Source: Nibribacter ruber (GTDB taxonomy: Bacteria > Bacteroidota > Bacteroidia > Cytophagales > Hymenobacteraceae). Taken from it: a DNA stretch of 64,000 nt. The notes under the pieces were generated by a model. The model was not told the DNA's origin and did not search any database. It saw only the letters and a program-made list of their open reading frames with translations. The stretch's first letter is position 1; each line of letters begins with the position of its first letter. The position numbers and the translations under genes are program-made. Below are positions 31,400 through 41,144 of this stretch, one piece after another. Location: the NCBI RefSeq assembly GCF_009913235.1, contig NZ_CP047897.1, positions 1,941,501 to 2,005,500 of the forward strand. The letters are read 5' to 3'.

Positions 31400-32314
31400 T
31401 TATACAAACAACCCCTCCACAGACAAATACCGCTCACCGGTGTCATAGCAGAAAGTTAGAATCTTAGCGCCTTTCTCTAGCTCTTCTATCTTTTGGGCCA
31501 CCGCTGCTAGAGATCCTCCAGACGAAACGCCCACAAAGATTCCTTCTTCTCTTGCCGCCCGCCGGGTGTAGTCAAACGCTTCTTGCGGGGTAACTTGGAT
31601 TACGCCATCCAAGACAGACATGTCCATGATTTTGGGAATGAACCCGGCCCCTACTCCCTGGATGGGATGAGGCCCCGGCTCGCCGCCGCTCAACACAGGA
31701 GACAGCGTAGGCTCTACGGCAAACACCTTAAGGTTAGGAAACTTCTTTTTGAGCACCCGCGCCACGCCGGTAATATGCCCGCCGGTACCAACGCCGGTAA
31801 TAAGGTAATCCAGCCCGTCAGTAAAATCTGCCAGGATTTCTTGGGCGGTGGTTTCCATGTGGATTTGGGTATTGGCTTCGTTTTCAAACTGCATGGGAAT
31901 CCAGGCATTGTCGTTCTGCTGGGCTAGTTCATGGGCTTTCTCAATGGCACCTTTCATGCCTTTCTCGCGGGGCGTCAATTCCAGTTGGGCTCCGTAGGCA
32001 GCCATGAGCCTTCTGCGTTCAATGGACATGGATTCTGGCATGACCAAGGTAATTGGGTAGCCTTTTACCGCGGCTACCATGGCCAGGCCCACACCGGTGT
32101 TACCAGAAGTTGGTTCAATGATGCGAGTGTCTTTCTTTAGGAGTCCTCGCTTCTCGGCGTCCTCCACCATGGAAAGCGCAATGCGGTCTTTTATGCTTCC
32201 GCCGGGGTTGGCGCGTTCCAGTTTCATCCAGACATTGGCATCTGGGCCAAACAAGCGGTTAACCTTGACAGTGGGCGTGTTGCCTATGGTTTGTAGAATG
32301 TTCTCTGCTTTCAT
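31400..32314 (-). CDS. cysK: Cysteine synthase
   Basis: 304 aa, normal for CysK/CysM. PLP Lys in [10 protein letters not shown] (near 42), substrate loop [14 protein letters not shown] (near 68-81), GTGGHITG phosphate loop (near 176). It makes cysteine from O-acetylserine and sulfide. It is 85 bp downstream of the serine acetyltransferase on the same strand, so the last two steps of cysteine synthesis are grouped. Confidence 0.95.
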   Translation of the reverse strand: MKAENILQTIGNTPTVKVNRLFGPDANVWMKLERANPGGSIKDRIALSMVEDAEKRGLLKKDTRIIEPTSGNTGVGLAMVAAVKGYPITLVMPESMSIERRRLMAAYGAQLELTPREKGMKGAIEKAHELAQQNDNAWIPMQFENEANTQIHMETTAQEILADFTDGLDYLITGVGTGGHITGVARVLKKKFPNLKVFAVEPTLSPVLSGGEPGPHPIQGVGAGFIPKIMDMSVLDGVIQVTPQEAFDYTRRAAREEGIFVGVSSGGSLAAVAQKIEELEKGAKILTFCYDTGERYLSVEGLFV

Positions 32315-32398
32315 AAATAAGTAAAATAGTGAACGACCAGGGCTTGGCAGTACTACCGCTTCCTTGGTCTTAGGTGAAAATACTTTTTTGACGTTGGG

Positions 32399-33232
32399 TT
32401 AGATGGAGAAGTCAAGGATGCCTTCGGGTTCTTCGGTGCGGCTTACTTTTATCTGGGCACGGTGGTATAGTCTGGAGTACGGACCCACGCTTTCGGTGAG
32501 CCATACGTTGCCGCCAATGATGCTGTGAGCGCCAATGACGGTTGCGCCGCCCAAGATGGTGGCCCCGGCATAAATGACCACATGATCTTCAATGGTAGGA
32601 TGGCGCTTGATGTCCTGCATGTGCTTAGACACGCTCAAGGCGCCCAAGGTCACCCCTTGGTACAGCTTCACAAACCGCCCAATCTCAGTGGTCTCCCCTA
32701 TCACCACGCCCGTGCCGTGGTCAATGCAGAAAGGAACCCCAATCTTCGCCCCTGGGTGAATGTCTATTCCCGTTTTGGAATGCGCGTACTCCGTCAGGAT
32801 TCTGGGCAAGATGGGCACCTCATGCAGGTGCAGGAAATGCGCCATGCGGTACACGCCAATGGCCTGAAACCCCGGATAAGTGCGCATGACCTCCTCTATG
32901 TGGCGGGCGGCCGGGTCTTCCTGCAGAATGAAGCGGGCGTCCTCTATGATCTGGTCATACAGTTGGGGCAGTACTTGTATAAACTGCCGGGAGGTTTCTA
33001 TAGCCGAAAACGCACCCAGGTGCTGAACGCCCTGCAACAGCCGCTGCAGTTCTTGCTCCAGAAACTGGGCCTCTTGCCGCAAGGCATGTTCTGTCTTGTA
33101 AGGAGGTTCTGCCAACGGCGGAAACAGTAGCTGCATAAGCCGGTCCAAAAACTGGCACAGCAACGCCGTAGGGACGCGTAGTTGGTTTTGCTGGTGCAAG
33201 CCCCAAAGCCGATGTAAAAATGCCTCTTCCAT
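32399..33232 (-). CDS. cysE: Serine O-acetyltransferase
   Basis: 277 aa. A helical N-terminal domain (about 1-140) and a left-handed beta-helix acyltransferase domain (IHPGAKIGVPFCIDHGTGVV, RHPTIEDHVVIYAGATILGG). The catalytic His pair is in DIHPGAKIG and FCIDHGTG. It is EpsC-like in lacking a long C-terminal CysK-binding tail but ends GILDFSI, and a C-terminal Ile is the usual anchor for CysK binding. Feeds CysK downstream. Confidence 0.9.
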   Translation of the reverse strand: MEEAFLHRLWGLHQQNQLRVPTALLCQFLDRLMQLLFPPLAEPPYKTEHALRQEAQFLEQELQRLLQGVQHLGAFSAIETSRQFIQVLPQLYDQIIEDARFILQEDPAARHIEEVMRTYPGFQAIGVYRMAHFLHLHEVPILPRILTEYAHSKTGIDIHPGAKIGVPFCIDHGTGVVIGETTEIGRFVKLYQGVTLGALSVSKHMQDIKRHPTIEDHVVIYAGATILGGATVIGAHSIIGGNVWLTESVGPYSRLYHRAQIKVSRTEEPEGILDFSI

Positions 33233-33324
33233 ATTCTAGTAATACGTTCAATTTTAGAAGGTGCTACTATTTTTACCCTAGAAATATAAGCCAGGCGGTT
33301 TCCTTCAGGCAACTGGCGGCGCGG

Positions 33325-33362
33325 CGTTTTTGGCTTATTTTCCGGAAAACACACCAAAAACG
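33325..33362. repeat. Dispersed palindrome
   Basis: CGTTTTTGGCTTA and CACCAAAAACG arms in the gap between divergent cysE and the ABC transporter gene. Here it follows no gene end, so it is not a simple terminator. Confidence 0.8.
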
Positions 33363-33519
33363 ACATCGGTCTTTCACCAAGTAAATAGAAACCCAGGAGG
33401 GTACCTTAGGAAAGGCGTTCAATCCAGAAACCAAAACCTGCCTGAATTGTAGTTAGAGGGATAAGGCTATTTTTCTTGAATTACCGTAGGTAATCTCTTT
33501 AGCGTACCTTCACCTGTCT

Positions 33520-35379
33520 ATGGCATTCTGGTCCAACTTATTCACTAGCAAAAAAGCATCTTCTACAGGTAAACCACCTTTGTCTGTGCAGCAGCGCGTG
33601 AGCGCCCTAAAACACCTGCCCCCGTTTTTAAAGCTGGTCTGGCAAACCAACCCGCGCATGGCGTTCTTGAACGTAGTGTTGCGCTTATTCAAAGCGGCGG
33701 TACCGCTGGCCATGCTCTATGTGGGTCAGTTGATTATTGACGAAGTCATCAGCCTTACCCAGGTCACCGGCGAGCGTGAACTGCGCTACCTGCTCACGCT
33801 AGTCGCTATTGAGTTCGGCTTGGCCGTCATCTCAGATACACTCAACAGAGGCATCGCCTTAATAGACGGGCTGCTAGGCGATTTATTTGCCAACCAATCC
33901 TCCATCAGGCTCATGGAACATGCCGCCGAGCTGGACCTGGACCAGTTTGAGGACTCTACTTTTTATGACAAGCTGGAACGCGCGCGCCGCCAGACCCTCA
34001 GCCGAACCATTCTCATGAGCCAGGTGCTGGGACAATTGCAGGACTTGATCACCATGCTGTTCCTGGCCGTAGGCCTTGTAGCCTTTAACCCATGGCTGTT
34101 GCTCTTACTGCTAGTGGCCGTTCTACCCGCCTTCTTAGGCGAATCTCATTTCAATGAACGCAGCTATTCGTTGGTGCATGGCTGGACGCCTGAGCGCCGC
34201 GAACTGGACTATTTAAGGCAGACCGGGGCCAGTGATGACACGGCCAAGGAAGTAAAGATTTTCGGGCTGTCAGACTTTTTGGTGAACCGCTTTAGGGAGT
34301 TGTCTTCGCAGTTTTATTTAGACAACAAGAAGCTGGCCACACGTCGGGCTGGCTGGGGAAGTTTCTTTGCCGCGTTAGGCAGTGCCGGCTATTACGGCGC
34401 CTACGTGTACATCATTCTGCAGACGGTCAACGGGCAAGTGTCCATTGGCCAGCTCACGTTCCTGGCCGGTTCGTTCATGCGCATGCGCGGCCTCCTGGAG
34501 TCTATCTTGAACCGATTCACCAGCGTGGCCGAAGGCGCTTTATATCTACAGGATTTCTTTGATTTCTTTGAACTCCAGCCTCGCATTCACCGCAAACCCA
34601 ACGCCCCGGCTTTCCCGAAACCCATCCAGCACGGCTTTACGTTTGAGAACGTGGGTTTCCAGTACCATAACTCAGAACGCTGGGCCATTAGAAACCTCAA
34701 CTTCACCCTACGTGCCGGCGAGAAACTAGCTTTGGTAGGAGAAAATGGCGCCGGTAAAACAACCTTGGTCAAACTACTTTCACGCCTCTATGACCCTACC
34801 GAGGGACTCATTCTCTTAGATGGCATTGACCTCCGCGAATATGATCCCGCCGATTTACGTCGTGAGATTGGCGTGATTTTCCAGGACTTCGTTAGGTTCC
34901 AGATGAGCGCCGGCACTAACATTGCCATTGGCCGCATTGAAGAGAAAAGCAATCAGCCTCGCATAGAATCCTCGGCACACCAAAGCCTGGCAGATACCGT
35001 CATCGCTAAACTCCCCGAAGGCTACGACCAGGTCATCGGTCGCCGGTTCAACAAAGGCGTGGACTTGTCTGGTGGCGAATGGCAGAAAATCGCCCTCGGC
35101 CGTGCTTACATGCGGGACGCGCAGTTGCTTATCTTAGACGAACCTACCGCCGCCTTGGACGCCCGCGCCGAGCATGAGGTATTCCAGCGCTTCGCGGAGC
35201 TGACCAAAGGCAAAACTGCCGTCCTCATCTCCCACCGCTTCTCCACCGTCCGCATGGCTGATAGAATCTTAGTGATTGAGAACGGGCAATTCGTGGAAAT
35301 GGGCTCCCATGAAGAACTTCTCGCCAAAGGCGAACGCTACGCAGAACTGTTCAGACTTCAAGCGAAGGGATACCTTTAG
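33520..35379 (+). CDS. ABC transporter, fused permease and ATPase
   Basis: 619 aa. N-terminal TM domain (about 60-340, with helices such as WLLLLLLVAVLPAFLG), then the ATPase: Walker A GENGAGKTTLVKLL (near 409), Q-loop GVIFQDF, signature VDLSGGEWQKIALGRAYM (near 513), Walker B AQLLILDEPTAALD and switch H in LISHRF. Half-transporter of the exporter class, acting as a homodimer. Substrate unknown. Confidence 0.9.
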   Translation: MAFWSNLFTSKKASSTGKPPLSVQQRVSALKHLPPFLKLVWQTNPRMAFLNVVLRLFKAAVPLAMLYVGQLIIDEVISLTQVTGERELRYLLTLVAIEFGLAVISDTLNRGIALIDGLLGDLFANQSSIRLMEHAAELDLDQFEDSTFYDKLERARRQTLSRTILMSQVLGQLQDLITMLFLAVGLVAFNPWLLLLLLVAVLPAFLGESHFNERSYSLVHGWTPERRELDYLRQTGASDDTAKEVKIFGLSDFLVNRFRELSSQFYLDNKKLATRRAGWGSFFAALGSAGYYGAYVYIILQTVNGQVSIGQLTFLAGSFMRMRGLLESILNRFTSVAEGALYLQDFFDFFELQPRIHRKPNAPAFPKPIQHGFTFENVGFQYHNSERWAIRNLNFTLRAGEKLALVGENGAGKTTLVKLLSRLYDPTEGLILLDGIDLREYDPADLRREIGVIFQDFVRFQMSAGTNIAIGRIEEKSNQPRIESSAHQSLADTVIAKLPEGYDQVIGRRFNKGVDLSGGEWQKIALGRAYMRDAQLLILDEPTAALDARAEHEVFQRFAELTKGKTAVLISHRFSTVRMADRILVIENGQFVEMGSHEELLAKGERYAELFRLQAKGYL

Positions 35380-35439
35380 AAGTCTCTGAGTCGCGAGTTA
35401 TGAGTCGTGAGTCCTTGGGAATGGAGATGATTCTAATCT

Positions 35440-35560
35440 TGAGGATTGCCCAAACGAGAGTTTAAGGCAGCGAGCGCAGCTCAGAAGAGGGGTGTTTACA
35501 CCAGCAGATAAAATCAGCAATGTGTCAGAGACAAGGCAATGCCTTAAACCCTTATCCTAA
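35440..35560 (-). repeat. Second repeat family, module copy 1
   Basis: On the minus strand: CCTTGTCTCTGACACATTGC, TGTAAACACCCCTCTT, GCGCTCGCTGCCTTAAACTC, TCGTTTGGGCAATCCTCAAG. The same words in the same order occur at 42150-42255, and part of them near 37563 and 63120. It fills most of the 35380-35648 gap. Confidence 0.6.
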
Positions 35561-35596
35561 CCTTTTCCATGAGGGAGAAGGGACTATACGCTTAAC

Positions 35597-35634
35597 CGTT
35601 TTTGGCTTGATTTCTAGAAAACAAGCCAAAAACA
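35597..35634. repeat. Dispersed palindrome with compensated arms
   Basis: TTTTTGGCTTG pairs perfectly with CAAGCCAAAAA, where most copies have GGCCTG/CAGGCC. It follows the leftward 181-aa gene. Confidence 0.85.
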
Positions 35635-35648
35635 AAAAAGTATATATC

Positions 35649-36194
35649 TTATAATGGGGCTTCGGAAATTGCCAGTCTTTCTCTTATAACTTTTAGCAAC
35701 TTCTTTCTTCTCTCAAAAGAAAACGGAAATCTTCCTTTCAAGCCTGAGACGGGTCTTACTCCTATCAAAACCATTTTGGGTTTAAACACGAAAATCATTT
35801 GCATTTCAGCCAACAAGAAAGTTGCCTTTGTTTCTGTTACTACACCCACCAAGGAAGCAGATACAATGTTCCAATTTTGCTCACTCGCTAAGTCTTTAAT
35901 AATACCTAAAGCATCTTTTTGTGAAGAATCATGATTGATTTTAACTAGCCTAAAGTTCTCCTTGATTCTAAAATAAGCATAAACGGAGGTAAGAAATAAG
36001 AGAATAAAGGAAGTTAGGGTTATAAAAAGCTCTGTTTCACTTTTTTGTTGCTGGACGTCAGTATAAAGTTTAAAGCAGGCTCCTAGCTGGAGTAAAACCA
36101 ATAGAAGAAGAATAAAATACTCGTTTAATTTTGAATAATCTTCTTGTATAATCCTTTCTCTTTCTTTGGTGAGCTTAAGGTTGATTTTTTCCAT
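35649..36194 (-). CDS. Two-TM membrane protein of unknown function
   Basis: 181 aa, AT-rich for this region. Two TM helices near the N-terminus (YFILLLLVLLQLGACFKLYT and FITLTSFILLFLTSVYAYFR) are followed by a cytoplasmic domain of about 100 aa with alternating strands (WNIVSASLVGVVTETKATFL, MQMIFVFKPKMVLIGVRP). No known motif. Low GC suggests it is an accessory gene. Confidence 0.6.
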   Translation of the reverse strand: MEKINLKLTKERERIIQEDYSKLNEYFILLLLVLLQLGACFKLYTDVQQQKSETELFITLTSFILLFLTSVYAYFRIKENFRLVKINHDSSQKDALGIIKDLASEQNWNIVSASLVGVVTETKATFLLAEMQMIFVFKPKMVLIGVRPVSGLKGRFPFSFERRKKLLKVIRERLAISEAPL

Positions 36195-36238
36195 TTACAG
36201 TCTCAATATAGTCAAAATCAAACAAGCTAAAACCACCA

Positions 36239-37411
36239 TTACGCTTCTGCCCGCTTCGGGAATTTGCCTAGCATCACATACAAGAAAGCCGCAGTGCACA
36301 GCCCAGCCGCCACTTGAAACACCAAGGGCAAGCGGTCCAGGTGATTCCCGAAAATCCAGCCTGCGGCTAGGGCGCCAATACCTATGCCAGCTTCCAGCGC
36401 GATGTAGATGGTAGCCATGGCCCGGCCACGATGTGCTGGGTCGCTGAGGTCAATGGCCCAGGCGTAGAGTGTTGGCGAGTTCATACCGGTGCCTATTCCA
36501 TAGACCACCGCACCCGCCAGAAACCAAGTTTTATCGGTGGCTAAGCTGATGGTGACCATGGAAAGGGCCATCACCAACGTGGAGATGCGCAACAAGGTGA
36601 CGCGCCCGTATTTGTCAGAGGCACGGCCTGCCATGAACCGAATGCCAATAGAGGAAAGTGTGTAGAAAGTAAAGAAAAGTCCTTTGTTGGCGATACCCAG
36701 AGAACTACTGAAATCTGGCACCACCGTGAGCACGGCACCGTAGCAAAAGAGCGTCAGGAACATCACAATAAACGGTGGCATGACCTTAGGCTCCAGAATC
36801 TCATGCTTTTTGATGCGTAACAATCCCCAGTTAAATTTCTGCGGGCTAGATAAGGTTTCCTTCAGGCCAGATAGTACCAGAATAGACAGCAAGGCCATGC
36901 CCGAAGAGCAGTAAAACAGCGCATTCAAAGAGAAGTACCGGCTGAATTCTCCGCCAATGGCAGGTCCGGCGGCCAAGCCCAAGCTACCTGCCAAACCAAA
37001 CATGCCCAGTGCTGCGCCGCGTTTCTCCAAAGGCACCGTGTCGGCCACGTAGGCAGACTCGCCGGTGGGTGTGAAGCCCGTAGAGAAGCCATGGATGAGA
37101 CGCAACAGCATAAACGCGGCCACCGTGGCGACCAAGGGATACAAAAATCCGCAGAGTACGCAGACGGCCACGCCAAAATACATGACCGGAAGGCGTCCAA
37201 TGGAATCGGCAAGCTTCCCGCTAAAGGGCCGGGATAAACCGGCGGTGAGCGTGAACAAGCCGATTATGAAGCCCTTGTATTCGCCGCCGCCCAGACTGGT
37301 GAGGTAGTTGGGCAGTTCTGGAATAATCATGTTGAAGCTAGCCGAGAACAGAAACGAGCTCAGGCACAGCATCCAGAATTGACGGTTATAGACGTTGGGG
37401 GCAAAAGACAT
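36239..37411 (-). CDS. MFS transporter
   Basis: About 390 aa from the ATG at 37411 (MSFAPNVYNRQFWMLCLSSF). An upstream TTG lies in a GACCTTTG promoter-like box. Twelve TM helices in two halves; motif A is visible as GKLADSIGRLPVM and its second-half version GRASDKYGRVTLL. Drug or sugar-phosphate efflux type by general look; substrate unknown. Confidence 0.85.
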   Translation of the reverse strand: MSFAPNVYNRQFWMLCLSSFLFSASFNMIIPELPNYLTSLGGGEYKGFIIGLFTLTAGLSRPFSGKLADSIGRLPVMYFGVAVCVLCGFLYPLVATVAAFMLLRLIHGFSTGFTPTGESAYVADTVPLEKRGAALGMFGLAGSLGLAAGPAIGGEFSRYFSLNALFYCSSGMALLSILVLSGLKETLSSPQKFNWGLLRIKKHEILEPKVMPPFIVMFLTLFCYGAVLTVVPDFSSSLGIANKGLFFTFYTLSSIGIRFMAGRASDKYGRVTLLRISTLVMALSMVTISLATDKTWFLAGAVVYGIGTGMNSPTLYAWAIDLSDPAHRGRAMATIYIALEAGIGIGALAAGWIFGNHLDRLPLVFQVAAGLCTAAFLYVMLGKFPKRAEA

Positions 37412-37469
37412 GGCAAAGGCTATTCGGGGCAAAGGTCAGAAAGAATGGCGCGGGCTCCAATGAATACTT

Positions 37470-37507
37470 CGTTTTTCGGCTGTTTTCCAGAAAAGAGGCC
37501 AAAAACG
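37470..37507. repeat. Dispersed palindrome
   Basis: CGTTTTTCGGCTG and GAGGCCAAAAACG, upstream of the leftward MFS gene and far from any gene end. Confidence 0.8.
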
Positions 37508-37518
37508 ATTCTATAGCT

Positions 37519-37990
37519 GATTGTTGATTGCCAATTGTCAATTGCTGGTTGATTTTCCTGCTGGTGTAAACACCCCCCTTCGCCCCCTCAAGGGGGGGAA
37601 TCCGCGTTTAGTAGAGGCCTCTGTCATTATCACCCAATCCAGTCTTTCTGGCGAGTCGCCTAAGCAGGTTGCCGCCTCTGAAAGGACAGCGGACACGACG
37701 AAGTAGAACTGCTTGAACATAAAGCGGCGGCTACTATGCAGAAGAGGCAAGCTGGTACAGCGCGAGGCGGGAAGACGGGGCCCCGCGGCCGTGAGCGCTT
37801 AGCGGTAAAAATGCAACAAGGCGGCATAAGGGCACCGGAATACAGAACCTTCTCAGGAACAGCCAACGGAAGCGCACGGCGAAAAGTCACGGAGGTAAAT
37901 CCGCACATTGAATGGTACAAGGTAATGCAGTTGGTGAGGCAGTCATAGTCTTAGGTGATAACATCAACAACGGCGGAGAGTGAAGAGAAG
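37519..37990. repeat. Gap with rearranged repeat modules, no gene
   Basis: This gap starts with the word repeat ATTGTTGATTGCCAATTGTC, then GTGTAAACACCCCCTTCGCC as in the second repeat family, and ends with GAGGCAGTCATAG...GGTGATAACATCAACAACGGCGG, which matches 63063-63105. Several short ORFs cross it in all frames, but none has protein-like features. Confidence 0.55.
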
Positions 37991-37995
37991 AGGTT

Positions 37996-38033
37996 CGTTT
38001 TTAGCCTGATTTCTGGGAAAGAGGCCAAAAACG
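37996..38033. repeat. Dispersed palindrome
   Basis: CGTTTTTAGCCTG and GAGGCCAAAAACG, about 67 bp upstream of the ATG of the HEAT/cyclophilin gene. Confidence 0.8.
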
Positions 38034-38100
38034 GCTTTGGTGCTTGAGACTACTGCAATTCACGTGGGCTTTCGTATCTTCCGGTTATCAAACCAGACCT

Positions 38101-40035
38101 ATGAAAAACAGAATTAAAATAGCAGTTGCGGTTTTGTTGCTGGCATCTGCCTGCCAACAGCCGGGCCAGGAAAGCGGCAGCACCAATAAATTCTCAGATG
38201 CCACGCTCCGCAAAATCTACACCTTGCAAGACGAGCGCAAAACGCAGGAGTTGTTGACGTTTCTGCAACGCCCCGAGGCTATGTACCGTCGCGAGGCCGC
38301 TTTGGCCTTCGGGTCTGTACAGGACAGCACGGCCTTGCAACCGTTAGCCGCCTTGTTGCAAGACGCAGACCAAGAGGTTAAAAAAGCCGCCGCCTACGCC
38401 TTAGGACAGATAGGAAGCTCTACCGCTGAGACGCCTTTGATAGCCGCCTATGGCGCCGAGAAAGACCCTACCACCCGCGCCGAGTTCTTGGAAGCCTGGG
38501 GCAAGGTGGCCACACAGAAGGGGCTGGACATGATGGCTATGATTTCTACCTCGCAACCACAGTTACAGACCGGCCAAGCCTGGGGCTTGTACCGCGCTGG
38601 TCAGCGTAAATTAGCCTACGGTTCAGCCATCAAGAAAGCGAGTGAATTGCTTCGCTCAAATCAAGAATCAGCCAGATTGGGCATCGCGCATTTCTTGGGC
38701 AGGACGCCTAAGCTGGACCCTTCCTCTATCAAATCTGAGGTGTTCACAGTCGTACAAAAAGACCCAAGCGCCGAAGTACGGATGGCCGCCGCCTTGGCTT
38801 TAGGCAAAATGACCGACACGGTGGGTTTAGCGCCCGTGGTGGCTTCCCTTTTGAAGAACGATGTTGATTATAGAGTGCGCGTGAACGCCGTCAGGCCGCT
38901 ATATGCCTTGTCGTATGGTTCGGCACAGCAGGCGGCCTTTAATGCTTTGACAGACAAGCACCCGCATGTAGCCCTCAGCGCCGCCGATTATCTGGTTGCT
39001 AAAGCCCCGGCCACTGAGTCACCCAAACTATTGGAGCACGCCAACAAACAGCAAGATTGGCGCGTGCGTGCTACGCTTTACGGCGCGGCCTTGGCTTCAG
39101 CCAATGACAAAAGCGCCATCAGTGCGCAGATTAAACAACTCTTTGCAGCCAGCCAGAACCCATATGAGCAGGCGGCCTTGTTGACGGCCCTGAGCAAAGA
39201 CCCTACGCAATTTGCGTTTATTCAGGAGCAGACCTTCAACAGGAAGCACAACGCCATTAGCACGGCGGGTATTGAGGCCTTGGCGTCCATCAGAGGACAG
39301 AAGAACTTCAATCAGGCCAATGCAAAGGCCTTCGACCAGATGTTCCAGCAGGCGGTGGCTTCTGGCGATGTGGCCTTGGTGGGCGTGGCAGCCGGGGCCA
39401 TCCGCAACCCAGAGCTGAACATGAAGAACACCTACGCAGACCGCTCCTTCCTGACCCAAGCCCGTGATAAACTGGTCTTGCCGCGTGACATTGAAACGTA
39501 TCTGGAACTGCAGAAAACCTTGGATTACCTGGAAGGCAAAACCTCGGCCCCTACGCCTCCTACCCCATACGGAAACCCTATTAATTGGGCCACGGTCAAT
39601 AAACTAAAGAAAGGCCAGCGTGCACTTTTAAAGACGTCTAAAGGCGACATCACATTTGAATTACTGGTGGAAGACGCGCCGGGCTCGGTGGCAAACTTTG
39701 TGCAGTTGACTGAGAAAGGCTTCTTTAATGGCAAGAACTTCCATAGAGTGGTGCCTAACTTCGTGGCCCAGGGCGGTGACCCGCGCGGCGACGGCTGGGG
39801 AAGCTCTGAAGACGGCATCCGGTCTGAGTTCGCCAACCTGCATTACCTGGAAGGCTACGTGGGCATGGCGTCTGCCGGCAAAGACACCGAAAGCTGCCAA
39901 TGGTTCATTACCCACTCACCTACCCCGCACCTGGACGGCCGCTACACCATTTTTGCTAGAGTGGTGAAAGGCATGGACGTGGTGCACCAGTTGAATATTG
40001 GAGATACTATTGAGAAGGTGACGTTGGTGAGGTAG
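38101..40035 (+). CDS. HEAT-repeat lipoprotein with C-terminal cyclophilin domain
   Basis: 644 aa from the ATG at 38101 (MKNRIKIAVAVLLLASACQQ), a lipoprotein signal. Residues about 40-450 are HEAT/PBS-type repeats (REAALAFGSVQDSTALQPLA, VKKAAAYALGQIGSSTAETP, VRMAAALALGKMTDTVGLAP). From about residue 500 there is a cyclophilin peptidyl-prolyl isomerase: GDITFELLVEDAPGSVANFV, FHRVVPNFVAQGGDPRGDGW (catalytic Arg in FHRV), CQWFITHSPTPHLDGRYTIF. It may be a periplasmic folding factor with a protein-binding scaffold. Confidence 0.9.
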   Translation: MKNRIKIAVAVLLLASACQQPGQESGSTNKFSDATLRKIYTLQDERKTQELLTFLQRPEAMYRREAALAFGSVQDSTALQPLAALLQDADQEVKKAAAYALGQIGSSTAETPLIAAYGAEKDPTTRAEFLEAWGKVATQKGLDMMAMISTSQPQLQTGQAWGLYRAGQRKLAYGSAIKKASELLRSNQESARLGIAHFLGRTPKLDPSSIKSEVFTVVQKDPSAEVRMAAALALGKMTDTVGLAPVVASLLKNDVDYRVRVNAVRPLYALSYGSAQQAAFNALTDKHPHVALSAADYLVAKAPATESPKLLEHANKQQDWRVRATLYGAALASANDKSAISAQIKQLFAASQNPYEQAALLTALSKDPTQFAFIQEQTFNRKHNAISTAGIEALASIRGQKNFNQANAKAFDQMFQQAVASGDVALVGVAAGAIRNPELNMKNTYADRSFLTQARDKLVLPRDIETYLELQKTLDYLEGKTSAPTPPTPYGNPINWATVNKLKKGQRALLKTSKGDITFELLVEDAPGSVANFVQLTEKGFFNGKNFHRVVPNFVAQGGDPRGDGWGSSEDGIRSEFANLHYLEGYVGMASAGKDTESCQWFITHSPTPHLDGRYTIFARVVKGMDVVHQLNIGDTIEKVTLVR

Positions 40036-40144
40036 TTTTTTTGAGACGCAAGTATTAATGGAAAGCCATTTCTATCTGGCCGATTGGAAACTTGCGTGCA
40101 GGTGAAGAAGACTGTTAAAGATATTTAAATTGGGTGTGTAGGTA

Positions 40145-40975
40145 ATGAAAAATAGCTTAAGGGTAGCGTTATCAGCTACCATAATTATTGCAAGTAATTA
40201 TTTAGGCTATAAGGCTGGACCTGCCTCAATATTTTTAACTCCTGTCATTATACCTATTGTTTCATATCTTCTATTAAGGGCAGACATGAAATTGCCTTAT
40301 AAGATATTACTGATACCATCTGCCATCATAATCAATGATATACTTTTAAAGAACTTTGCTGGCGGCACTTATGACTTAGAAGGTGCTGCATGGATTAATC
40401 TTCTTTCCATGCTTGGGCTTGTTCTAGCTACAATTTTGACTTTTATAGATTTAAAATTCAGACAGAAATATGCGTTGATTAAATCTCTCTTGTTCCCTTT
40501 TCTATTATTTGTGATTACAGGGGCATACCTTTCATATTTTGCTCTTTACGGTCTTATTCAATCTGTTTCAGCTAGTGAATCAGTTAAATCATCCAAGGAA
40601 GAGGGAGTCTACATCAGCAGTTTGAAATTCTCAGACCAAAGGATAATCTATGAGGCAGATACCATAAATCTACTTGAAGGATGGGTAGAAAGTGAAAGAA
40701 GGATGAATCATCAAAACCTTGTTAAAAAGGAAGAACTATCCGGACAGATGAACTATATTATTAAGGCTCATAATAATCAAATTCCTTATCAGCCTACTGT
40801 TTACTACAAAATCAACAGCAATGATGTTAATGGGTCATCTCCAATTGATTCAACAATAATTTTTTCCTTACCTAAATCAGATGATTCAGTATATCTGACC
40901 ATTTTTAAACTAAGAGGCAATGTTAATAATGACACTATAATTCAGGTAATTAAAATAACTAAGGATAATAAGTGA
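40145..40975 (+). CDS. AT-rich membrane protein of unknown function
   Basis: 276 aa. Four to five TM segments in the first 150 residues (IFLTPVIIPIVSYLLL, LLSMLGLVLATILTFIDL, SLLFPFLLFVITGAYLSYF), then a C-terminal soluble domain (about 150-276). GC is clearly below its neighbours, so recent acquisition is possible. I do not recognise the family. Confidence 0.6.
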   Translation: MKNSLRVALSATIIIASNYLGYKAGPASIFLTPVIIPIVSYLLLRADMKLPYKILLIPSAIIINDILLKNFAGGTYDLEGAAWINLLSMLGLVLATILTFIDLKFRQKYALIKSLLFPFLLFVITGAYLSYFALYGLIQSVSASESVKSSKEEGVYISSLKFSDQRIIYEADTINLLEGWVESERRMNHQNLVKKEELSGQMNYIIKAHNNQIPYQPTVYYKINSNDVNGSSPIDSTIIFSLPKSDDSVYLTIFKLRGNVNNDTIIQVIKITKDNK

Positions 40976-41024
40976 ACACAGGTTTAGTTTAAAACTATCT
41001 ATATAAAATAAGATATTGTGTACG

Positions 41025-41067
41025 AAACAGAAACGCCTTTCCAAAAGATGGAAAGGCGTCTCTGTTT
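41025..41067 (+). terminator. Terminator
   Basis: ACGCCTTTCC/GGAAAGGCGT with outer AAACAGA/TCTGTTT closes the AT-rich membrane-protein gene. Confidence 0.8.
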
Positions 41068-41078
41068 AACGGCCTGTA

Positions 41079-41115
41079 CGTTTTTTGGCTATTTCCTGAA
41101 AAACAGCCAAAAAAC
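41079..41115. repeat. Dispersed palindrome with compensated arms
   Basis: TTTTTTGGCT pairs perfectly with AGCCAAAAAA. It lies at the end of the leftward rsmG gene. Confidence 0.85.
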
Positions 41116-41144
41116 AAATTCTGAATGAATACTTAGTGTAGTTG

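Noticed and set aside
37538-37750. Leftward 70-aa ORF and neighbouring ORFs between the MFS and HEAT/cyclophilin genes
   Set aside because: They are translations of dispersed repeat modules also found at 35.4, 42.1 and 63.1 kb.
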